A DNA stretch of 5,010 nt from Alphaproteobacteria bacterium MarineAlpha10_Bin2. Lineage in GTDB: Bacteria; Pseudomonadota; Alphaproteobacteria; UBA828. The notes beneath the pieces are model-generated. The model did no database searches. It was not told where the DNA came from and was given only the letters and a program-made list of their open reading frames with translations. This document shows, in pieces, positions 1-5,010 of this stretch. The stretch's first letter is position 1. Every line of letters starts with the position of its first letter. The position numbers and the translations under genes were made by a program. The DNA lies in NCBI GenBank assembly GCA_002937555.1, contig PTKB01000188.1:1-5010 (forward strand), read 5' to 3'.

Positions 1-188
1 ATAATTTCATCGAACTGCAGGACCTGCAGCCGAAGATTGCGCGCGCGCCGCAATTGCGCGAAGGCGACGAGCGCGAGGGCCCGAGCGCGGCGCAAATTCA
101 CCAAGGCTTTGATGCCGACGACGAGGATGAATTTCCCGGCGAGCCCTTCGAGGACGAAGACGGCGACGATCTAGCTGACGCGCGCTAG
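1..188 (+). CDS. 3' end of a probable NYN/LabA-like (DUF88) domain protein with acidic tail
   Basis: This is a partial gene whose 5' end lies outside the window. The frame is open from base 3 to the TAG at 186-188, giving 61 visible residues. The first stretch, NFIELQDLQPKIARAP, resembles the closing segment of alphaproteobacterial NYN-domain (LabA/DUF88, PIN-like nuclease fold) proteins. These typically end their domain with a segment like 'ADxFIELxDL', and I recall them near smpB in this group. None of the catalytic aspartates are in view, so the family call is tentative. The remainder is a low-complexity acidic tail: 14 of the last 25 residues are Asp or Glu. The stop lies one base before the ATG of the glycosylase gene, so the two are very likely co-transcribed and possibly translationally coupled. 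I am confident that this is coding, but only moderately confident about the family. Confidence 0.6.
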   Translation, partial: NFIELQDLQPKIARAPQLREGDEREGPSAAQIHQGFDADDEDEFPGEPFEDEDGDDLADAR

Positions 189-189
189 C

Positions 190-846
190 ATGCCCAAACC
201 ACACGCGCCGGCGCGGGATTGCGATAAATGCCCGCGTCTTGCCGATTACCGTCACGCCAACCGCACCGCCCAGCCGGATTGGCACAACGCGCCGGTCGAG
301 AGCGCCGGGCCGCTTTCCGCCCGCCTGCTGATCGCCGGGCTGGCGCCGGGATTGCGCGGCGCCAATCGCACCGGGCGGCCGTTCACCGGCGATTTTGCCG
401 GCGATCTTCTCTATGCCACCTTGATCAAGTATGGCTTCGCCCAAGGCGTCTACGCCCGCGCGGCGGATGACGGCGTTAGCTTCGAAGATTGCCGCATCAC
501 CAATGTGGTGCGCTGCGTGCCGCCGCAAAACAAGCCGACCGGCGCTGAGATCAACGCCTGCCGGCCTTTTCTCGAAAGCGAAATCGGCGCCATGGCGAAT
601 CTTTGCGTCATTCTTGCGCTCGGCGGCATCGCCCATCAAGCGGTGCTGAGGACCCTCGGCCACAAAGTCAGCGCCCACAAGTTCGCCCACCGCGCGCGGC
701 ATGATTTATCGTCCGGCCTCACTTTGATAGACAGCTATCACTGCTCGCGCCTCAACACCAATACCGGGCGCCTGACCGAGGCGATGTTCCATCAGGTGTT
801 CGACGATATCCGCGGGCGCTTGGACGCCGCCGGCGCGGCAAGTTAG
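190..846 (+). CDS. Family 5 (UDGb-type) uracil-DNA glycosylase, Fe-S
   Basis: The 218-residue product is predicted to excise uracil, and in this family often other deaminated bases, from DNA as the first step of base excision repair in the cytoplasm. Motif A, GLAPGLRGANRTGRPFTGD (residues 50-68), is the UDGb signature. D68 matches the aspartate of the 'FTGD' element implicated in catalysis in the Thermus thermophilus enzyme. Motif B is SYHCSRLNTNTGRLT (182-196) with the conserved His at 184; Cys185 sits at a position that varies in the family. Four cysteines, C11 and C14 (CDKCPRL) plus C109 and C124 (RCVPPQNKPT...AC), are placed to hold the [4Fe-4S] cluster of family 4/5 enzymes. Length is normal. 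There is no clear Shine-Dalgarno before the ATG, which follows the previous stop by one base, suggesting coupled translation. The stop overlaps that of smpB. Confidence 0.93.
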   Translation: MPKPHAPARDCDKCPRLADYRHANRTAQPDWHNAPVESAGPLSARLLIAGLAPGLRGANRTGRPFTGDFAGDLLYATLIKYGFAQGVYARAADDGVSFEDCRITNVVRCVPPQNKPTGAEINACRPFLESEIGAMANLCVILALGGIAHQAVLRTLGHKVSAHKFAHRARHDLSSGLTLIDSYHCSRLNTNTGRLTEAMFHQVFDDIRGRLDAAGAAS

Positions 847-1316
847 TTGTCGGCGCGCATCAAGCGCTGCTTGTTGCGCTTCCAATCGCGCTCTTTCTCC
901 GAGGCGCGTTTGTCGTATTTGCGCTTGCCGGTCGCCATGGCGATTTCGACCTTGGCCCGGCCGCGTTCGTTGAAATAGAGGCTGAGTGGCACCAGGGTCA
1001 TGCCGCCGCGGCGCAAATTTCCGATCAACTTGCGGATCTCGCGTTTCTTGAGCAGCAGCTTGCGGGCCCGGGTCGGCACATGATTTAAGCGCCCGCCGGC
1101 GTCATATTCGGCGATATGGGCGTTGATCAGAAAAATCTCGCCGCCGCGCTCCATGGCATAGGCCTCGCCCATGCTGGCGCGGCCCTGGCGGAGCGACTTT
1201 ACTTCCGTGCCGGTGAGCGCTATTCCCGCCTCGAACCTGTCGGCGATATGGTAGTTATGCCGCGCCTTGCGGTTCTGGGCGACCATCTTGCGGCCATCGC
1301 TTTTCCGTGCCGCCAT
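843..1316 (-). CDS. smpB: SsrA (tmRNA)-binding protein SmpB
   Basis: The 157-residue protein binds tmRNA and delivers it to stalled ribosomes for trans-translation. The usual landmarks are present: NRKARHNY (15-22), the tmRNA-binding barrel with GTEVKSLRQG (36-45), INAHIAEY (64-71), the segment with PTRARKLLL (81-89), and the basic C-terminal tail GKRKYDKRASEKERDWKRNK (130-149) that enters the empty mRNA channel. The frame is open upstream to 1412, but that extension lies inside dapA and is not SmpB-like. The ATG at 1316 gives the normal length and starts 14 bases after the dapA stop. The spacer has no strong Shine-Dalgarno. A further in-frame ATG at 1286 (before VAQNRKARH) is a less likely alternative. 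The gene probably shares the dapA transcript. Its TAA overlaps the TAG of the convergent glycosylase gene. No ssrA gene is visible in the window. Confidence 0.96.
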   Translation of the reverse strand: MAARKSDGRKMVAQNRKARHNYHIADRFEAGIALTGTEVKSLRQGRASMGEAYAMERGGEIFLINAHIAEYDAGGRLNHVPTRARKLLLKKREIRKLIGNLRRGGMTLVPLSLYFNERGRAKVEIAMATGKRKYDKRASEKERDWKRNKQRLMRADN

Positions 1317-1330
1317 TTCAGAATCGCGGC

Positions 1331-2218
1331 CTATGCAGCCGCATCCTTTAAGAGGCCGAGCGCGCGCAGGGTCGCTTCGATGCGCTGTTTGCTGGCGCTC
1401 GACGGCGCGCACATGGGAAGGCGCATTTCAGAGCTGCATTTGCCGAGCAAATAGGCCGCATATTTGGCCGGGATCGGGCTAGATTCGCAGAACAGCACGT
1501 CATGCAGCGGCATCAGCCGAGTGTGCAGTTCCAGCGCCTTGGCCGCATCGCCGGCTTTCCAGGCGGCATAGAATTCGGCGCAGGCGCGCGGTGCGACATT
1601 TGCCGTGACCGAAATGCAGCCGTGCCCGCCCTGGGCAAAGAACCCAATCGCCGTGCCGTCCTCGCCCGACATCTGGTTGAAATCGCCGGCAATGGCCATG
1701 CGCGTCAGGGTCGGACGGGTGAGATCGGCGGTGGCGTCCTTGACGCCGATGATATTGGGCAACTCCGCCAGACGCGCCATGGTCTCGACGCTCATATTCA
1801 CCACGCTACGGCCGGGAATATTGTAGATATATTGCGGGATCGCGACGGCATCCTGCACCGCTTTGAAATGCTGATACATGCCTTCTTGCGTCGGCTTGTT
1901 GTAGTACGGCATGACCAGTAGCGCGGCATCGGCGCCGGCTTGCTTGGCGTGGCGGGTGAGTTCAATCGCTTCCGCCGTGCTGTTCGATCCGGTGCCGGCG
2001 AGCACCGGCACCCGCCCCTTCGCCGCGTCGATGCAGATCTCGGTGATCCGCATATGTTCACTGTGGCTGAGGGTCGGCGATTCACCGGTCGTGCCGCACG
2101 GTAGCAAACCGTTCACGCCTTCTGCGATTTGCCACTCGACAAAGGCGCGGAACGCCTCTTCATCGATCCCGCCGTCACGCATCGGCGTAATCAGGGCCGT
2201 GACATATCCTTCCAACAT
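1331..2218 (-). CDS. dapA: 4-hydroxy-tetrahydrodipicolinate synthase
   Basis: This cytoplasmic TIM-barrel aldolase condenses pyruvate with L-aspartate semialdehyde, the committed step to meso-diaminopimelate and lysine. The 295-residue length fits (E. coli DapA has 292). The active-site set is complete: T43 and T44 in CGTTGES, Y106 in MPYYNKP, Y132 and R137 in YIYNIPGR, and the Schiff-base lysine K160 in GVKDA. Residues matching the E. coli lysine-feedback site are mostly kept (S47, H52, H55, N79, E83, Y105), with Pro48 where E. coli has Ala49, so lysine inhibition is plausible but unproven. The start at 2218 is preferred because GGAG lies six bases upstream. A GTG at 2236 would place that Shine-Dalgarno inside the gene. 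It is divergent from slt and leads a dapA-smpB operon with a 14-base gap. Confidence 0.97.
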   Translation of the reverse strand: MLEGYVTALITPMRDGGIDEEAFRAFVEWQIAEGVNGLLPCGTTGESPTLSHSEHMRITEICIDAAKGRVPVLAGTGSNSTAEAIELTRHAKQAGADAALLVMPYYNKPTQEGMYQHFKAVQDAVAIPQYIYNIPGRSVVNMSVETMARLAELPNIIGVKDATADLTRPTLTRMAIAGDFNQMSGEDGTAIGFFAQGGHGCISVTANVAPRACAEFYAAWKAGDAAKALELHTRLMPLHDVLFCESSPIPAKYAAYLLGKCSSEMRLPMCAPSSASKQRIEATLRALGLLKDAAA

Positions 2219-2224
2219 CGCGCT

Positions 2225-2228
2225 CTCC
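2225..2228 (-). promoter_or_regulatory. Ribosome binding site that sets the dapA start
   Basis: On the minus strand the sequence reads GGAG, then a six-base spacer, then the ATG at 2218. This spacing is ideal for that ATG and excludes the in-frame GTG at 2236, which has no comparable motif at a usable distance. Confidence 0.75.
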
Positions 2229-2254
2229 GCACTCACATTGTTGAGAATTTGCCC

Positions 2255-2283
2255 AGCATAATTTGCCGTTTGCCCGAGGACAA
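2255..2283 (-). promoter_or_regulatory. Candidate sigma-70 promoter for dapA-smpB
   Basis: Reading the minus strand, a TTGTCC -35 box (2278-2283) and a TATGCT -10 box (2255-2260) are separated by exactly 17 bases. Each box matches four of six consensus positions. Transcription would start near 2248, leaving a leader of about 30 bases that contains the GGAG ribosome binding site. The -10 and spacer overlap heptamer repeats of the form TTTGCCC (2248-2275). This is an inference from spacing and motif only. Confidence 0.45.
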
Positions 2284-2300
2284 GGCCACCCTGATCCGCC

Positions 2301-2330
2301 TTGCCGCCATATCGACGCTCGGCCTAAGAT
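2301..2330 (+). promoter_or_regulatory. Candidate sigma-70 promoter for slt
   Basis: TTGCCG (2301-2306) and TAAGAT (2325-2330) are separated by 18 bases and each matches four of six consensus positions. A start near 2337 would give a leader of about 43 bases before the GTG at 2380. The promoter is back to back with the dapA candidate and does not overlap it. The rest of the 161-base intergenic region shows no other gene, hairpin terminator or RNA that I can recognise. Confidence 0.4.
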
Positions 2331-2367
2331 CGCATCCGGGCGGCATGTGAGTCATTTTTAGATTATT

Positions 2368-2374
2368 GAAAGGG
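2368..2374 (+). promoter_or_regulatory. Ribosome binding site that sets the slt start
   Basis: GAAAGGG lies five bases before the GTG at 2380. It is only two bases before the in-frame TTG at 2377, which is too close for normal initiation. The GTG is therefore the better start, and the protein begins MRIFLPLG. Confidence 0.65.
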
Positions 2375-2379
2375 CGTTG

Positions 2380-4500
2380 GTGCGCATTTTTCTCCCGCTG
2401 GGCTTGGCGATCGTGTTTTTTTGCGTTGCGACGCTGTCGCACGCGGAGGCGCCATTACCGCCGCCGGTCTCGGGTGCGGATGCGAAATTGTACACCGCCG
2501 CTTTCAAGCAAGCCGGGAAAGGCCGCTGGTCCGCCGCCCACCGCATCGCCGCCCGCGCCCGAGATCCGCTCGGCACCAAGGTGCTGCGCTGGATGGACTA
2601 TTCGCGGGCGCATAATTTCGCGTCGTTCGAAGACGTTTCCGCCTTCATCACCACCAACCCGGATTGGCCGCGCCAGCGCGCTCTGGCGGCGAACGCCGAA
2701 ACGGCGATGCTGGAGGTGGCGGACAACAACCGCGTCGCCAACTGGTTCCACTGGCGCGATCCAGTGAGCCGTGACGGGCGGCTCAGATTCGCCGACATGC
2801 TGATCGCGGCGGGCGATATGACGCGGGCGGCGAAATTTGTCCGCCAGGCCTGGGTCGAAGACAATTTCTCCGGCCAGGATGTGAAAATCATTTACGCCCG
2901 CTACAAGAATCTGTTGCGCCGGGAGGATCATGAAGCACGCCTCGACCGGCTGATTTGGGACAACCGCCGGCGCGATGCGCGGCGCATGTTCCGTTATGTC
3001 GACAAGCGGCTGCAGGCGCTGGCGGAAGCGCGCATGGCGCTGCATGCGTTCGCCGGAGGCGTCGATGCCGCTATCGCCCGGGTACCGGCGGATCTGGTCG
3101 AATCGGCGGGGCTGATGTACGAGCGCCTGCGCTGGCGTCGGCGCAAGGGGCGCGACGAAGGCGCTGAGGAAATCCTGTTCCGCGCGCCCGACGAATTGGG
3201 GCGGCCAAAATTATGGTGGCGCGAGCGGCACATCCTGGCGCGCAAAGCGCTCAACCGCGGCCACGTTTCCGACGCTTATCGTCTGGCCGCCAATCATGGC
3301 CAGATCGAGAGTTCCAGTTTCGCCGAGGCGGAATGGCTGGCGGGCTGGATCGCGCTCCGCTTCCTCGGCGACAACAGCGCGGCGTATGACCATTTCACCC
3401 GGCTCTACGATGCGGTATTCATGCCGATCAGCCGTGCGCGCGCCGCCTATTGGGCCGGTCGCGCCGCCGAGACCTTGGGCGATCCGGACGGCGCCCTGCT
3501 GTGGTACGCCCAGGCGGCGCACTATACCGGAACCTATTACGGCCAGCTCGCGGCGGCGCGCAGCGGCGGCGGCAAAGCGCTTCTGTTTGCCGGGGAACGG
3601 CGCGGCGGCGAAGAGACCGGCAACGCGGTAATTGCCGATCATGAGATGTTTGCCGTCATCCGCCTGTTGAACTTTCTCGGGCAGGACCGGCTGGTCGGCA
3701 CGTTCTCGAGCCGTTTGGTGGAAATCTCGAAAGGACCAGCGGACCATGCCGTGATTGCGCGCTTCGCCCATTCGCTCGGGCGCCACGATCTCGCCATCCG
3801 CGCCGCCAAACAAGCAACGCGCGACGGCTATGTTTCGAACGAGCGGTTATTTCCCGTGGTCGATATTCCCTTCGCCTACGCCAATGACACGCTTGAGCAT
3901 GCCTTGGTTCTGGCGCTGACACGCCAGGAGAGCCTGTTCGACAAATCCGCCGCCAGCCATGCCGGGGCGCGCGGCCTGATGCAGCTAATGCCGGCAACGG
4001 CGAAGCTGGTGTCGCGCCAGGTGCGCCTGCCTTACGCCAAGTACAAACTCACCAACGCCGCCTATAACGTGAAACTGGGCAGCACCTATTTGGCCGATAT
4101 GATCGACAGACATGACGGTTCCTACATTCTGGCGCTCGCCGCTTATAACGCCGGGCCGACCAATGTGCGCCGCTGGCTGCGTGACAATGGCGATCCGCGC
4201 CATGATCCGGACGTCGATTTGGTCGATTGGATCGAATTGATTCCAATTCCCGAAACCCGCAATTACGTGCAGCGGGTGCTGGAAGGCCTGCAGACCTATC
4301 GCTGGCAGTTGGGCGCGGAAGTGGACGCCGCCAGCCTGGAACGCGATTTGGCGCGCGGCGTCTCAGCGCCGGTCTTGGCCAGCCGATGCACCGCCCGAAG
4401 CGCCGATGCTCCGATCGACCTCGTGGAGAATGCGCGACGCGCGCGTTCGCGTGTTGACAATGAGGATCCGGTTGTAACCTTCGCGAAAGCGGGTCGATAG
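2380..4500 (+). CDS. slt: Soluble lytic murein transglycosylase (Slt family 1A); C-terminus probably chimeric
   Basis: This predicted periplasmic enzyme cleaves the MurNAc-GlcNAc bond of peptidoglycan to give 1,6-anhydromuropeptides. From the GTG start the frame gives 706 residues. Residues 1-22 form a signal peptide (hydrophobic core LPLGLAIVFFCVATL, likely cut at SHA|EA); C15 has no lipobox. An alpha-helical superhelix follows, with typical RAAYWAGRAAE (354-364) and TYYGQLAA (385-392) segments. The catalytic SLT domain covers about 505-640: catalytic Glu517 in RQES, GLMQLMPATA (532-541), AYNAG (588-592), and the closing IPETRNYVQRVL. Residues up to about 660-670 look native. From about 674 to the stop at 4498-4500, the codons are antisense to a beta-propeller gene, so this tail and the stop codon are probably not part of the original protein. 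It is divergent from dapA. Confidence 0.93.
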   Translation: MRIFLPLGLAIVFFCVATLSHAEAPLPPPVSGADAKLYTAAFKQAGKGRWSAAHRIAARARDPLGTKVLRWMDYSRAHNFASFEDVSAFITTNPDWPRQRALAANAETAMLEVADNNRVANWFHWRDPVSRDGRLRFADMLIAAGDMTRAAKFVRQAWVEDNFSGQDVKIIYARYKNLLRREDHEARLDRLIWDNRRRDARRMFRYVDKRLQALAEARMALHAFAGGVDAAIARVPADLVESAGLMYERLRWRRRKGRDEGAEEILFRAPDELGRPKLWWRERHILARKALNRGHVSDAYRLAANHGQIESSSFAEAEWLAGWIALRFLGDNSAAYDHFTRLYDAVFMPISRARAAYWAGRAAETLGDPDGALLWYAQAAHYTGTYYGQLAAARSGGGKALLFAGERRGGEETGNAVIADHEMFAVIRLLNFLGQDRLVGTFSSRLVEISKGPADHAVIARFAHSLGRHDLAIRAAKQATRDGYVSNERLFPVVDIPFAYANDTLEHALVLALTRQESLFDKSAASHAGARGLMQLMPATAKLVSRQVRLPYAKYKLTNAAYNVKLGSTYLADMIDRHDGSYILALAAYNAGPTNVRRWLRDNGDPRHDPDVDLVDWIELIPIPETRNYVQRVLEGLQTYRWQLGAEVDAASLERDLARGVSAPVLASRCTARSADAPIDLVENARRARSRVDNEDPVVTFAKAGR

Positions 4501-5010
4501 CGGGACATGCACGCTCAGCGCGACGTGGATGCTATCGCTCGACCAGGTCGGCTGGCTCACGCCCCGGCGCGCCTCGGTCAGCACTTCGTTTGTGCCGGAC
4601 TCGACGGACAGCACGTGCAGCCGGGCACGTTCGTCCACATAGGCGATGTGGGTTCCGTCGGGGGACCACGCGGGAGCAAGCTCGGCGCCAATATCCATCG
4701 TGAGACGCCGGCCAGTGTCTGAGCGCGGGCTATCGACATCTTTGACCCACAGATCCATCGTGCCGCCGCGATCGGAGCTGTAGACGATCGAGCGCGAGTC
4801 GGGCGACCAGAACGGATCGCTGTCGAGGTACTCGTCGCGAGTAAGAGCTATGGGCACCCCACCCGAAGGAGACACAGTCCAGAGGTCTCCCAAAGCCGCG
4901 AATGCGATTTTCGAGCCATCCCGCGCAAGAACGGGACGCACGAGGCCTCGAACCTGGGCGGTCGTGCCATCCCCGATCTTAACTCTCCGTCTTTCGTAGG
5001 AGGGGCGGTC
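4363..5010 (-). CDS. Truncated TolB-like beta-propeller part of an amidohydrolase-type protein
   Basis: The frame is open from the window edge, so the true start lies beyond 5010; the first internal GTG is at 4941. It gives 215 visible residues. Successive propeller blades carry WSPD motifs at visible residues 68-71 and 115-118 and WSSD at 156-159, each followed by a strand such as IVYSSDRGG or IAYVDERARL. The segments IAFAALGDLWTV (35-46) and STRFREGYNRILIV (172-185) are typical of the N-terminal propeller of amidohydrolase-fold proteins with PD40/TolB repeats. Such proteins are often exported hydrolases or peptidase-like enzymes; the metal-binding amidohydrolase domain is not here. Family resemblance stops after RSIGASG (near 4393), where relatives continue into another WSPD blade. 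The last ten or so residues and the TGA at 4363-4365 are antisense to slt, so this is a broken 5' portion. Tricorn-like or DPP-type propellers are alternatives. Confidence 0.8.
   Translation of the reverse strand, partial: DRPSYERRRVKIGDGTTAQVRGLVRPVLARDGSKIAFAALGDLWTVSPSGGVPIALTRDEYLDSDPFWSPDSRSIVYSSDRGGTMDLWVKDVDSPRSDTGRRLTMDIGAELAPAWSPDGTHIAYVDERARLHVLSVESGTNEVLTEARRGVSQPTWSSDSIHVALSVHVPLSTRFREGYNRILIVNTRTRASRILHEVDRSIGASGGASAGQDRR
4380..4405. other. Probable chimeric or rearrangement junction
   Basis: To the left the plus strand encodes recognisable Slt; to the right the minus strand encodes a recognisable TolB-like propeller. Both lose family resemblance within this short interval: Slt shortly after SLERDLARG, and the propeller after DRSIGASG. 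The 8-mer GCCGATGC occurs twice around the point (4382-4389 and 4402-4409), which could be microhomology or chance. No transposase, tRNA or long inverted repeat is present. The exact base cannot be fixed without homologues. Confidence 0.7.

Noticed and set aside
7..702. Long minus-strand open frame (231 codons) opposite the glycosylase gene
   Set aside because: It is antisense to a gene with clear family motifs, is Arg/Ala-rich with no recognisable domain, and is typical of shadow frames in GC-rich DNA.
862..881. Inverted repeat AAGCGC...GCGCTT just past the glycosylase stop as a terminator
   Set aside because: The stem is only six base pairs, there is no following T-run, and it lies inside smpB coding sequence.
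1317..1412. N-terminal extension of smpB by 32 residues
   Set aside because: It would overlap the dapA 3' end by about 80 bases, and the added residues are unlike SmpB; the ATG at 1316 gives the normal length.
1502..1921. Plus-strand open frame inside dapA
   Set aside because: It is antisense to the well-conserved DapA core and its translation resembles no family.
2219..2236. GTG at 2236 as the dapA start
   Set aside because: It lacks a Shine-Dalgarno, while the ATG at 2218 has GGAG six bases upstream and gives the standard DapA N-terminus.
2380..2425. Lipoprotein signal in Slt
   Set aside because: The cysteine at residue 15 is preceded by VFF rather than a lipobox, and a normal signal peptidase I site (SHA|EA) follows.
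2455..3045. Minus-strand open frame of 196 codons inside slt
   Set aside because: It lies opposite the N-terminal Slt region with no domain or ribosome binding site evidence; treated as a shadow.
3211..3813. Minus-strand open frame of 200 codons inside slt
   Set aside because: It is antisense to the Slt superhelical domain, with low-complexity Arg/Ala/Gly composition and no motif; a GC-driven shadow.
4507..4722. Plus-strand open frame at the right end
   Set aside because: It is antisense to the propeller blades, which carry clear WSPD-type motifs on the other strand.

Overview
The window looks like a chromosomal housekeeping segment of a GC-rich alphaproteobacterium, probably Rhodospirillales-like. 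I base this on the divergent slt / dapA-smpB arrangement, which I recall as common in Alphaproteobacteria, and on the style of the SmpB, DapA and family 5 uracil-DNA glycosylase proteins. This is pattern recognition, not a database result.

Layout. Bases 1-188 are the 3' end of a plus-strand gene whose product ends in a strongly acidic tail; the last globular residues resemble the end of an NYN/LabA-like (DUF88) protein. One base later (190-846, +) comes a family 5 uracil-DNA glycosylase with four iron-sulfur cysteines. It runs tail to tail into smpB (843-1316, -), and the two stop codons share the tetranucleotide TTAG. Upstream of smpB on the same strand is dapA (1331-2218, -), so dapA-smpB reads as a two-gene operon. 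A 161-base divergent intergenic region (2219-2379) holds a candidate promoter and a clear ribosome binding site for each side. Then comes a large periplasmic soluble lytic transglycosylase, slt (2380 to about 4390, +).

The right end does not fit. From about 4395 to the window edge, the minus strand encodes a TolB-like beta-propeller of the kind found at the N-terminus of amidohydrolase-fold proteins. This protein breaks off abruptly at the point where slt should be ending. The last 30 or so codons of the slt reading frame are antisense to the propeller gene, and the last codons of the propeller frame are antisense to slt. Word composition also changes across this point. The simplest readings are a chimeric assembly join or a real rearrangement breakpoint. 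No transposase or long terminal repeat is visible there.

Functionally, dapA (lysine and meso-diaminopimelate synthesis) and slt (peptidoglycan cleavage) both bear on the cell wall and share a divergent control region. smpB serves tmRNA ribosome rescue and the glycosylase serves base excision repair. I see no tRNA, rRNA, CRISPR array, insertion sequence or phage gene. The junction near 4390 is the most notable feature; I find no convincing new multi-gene system.
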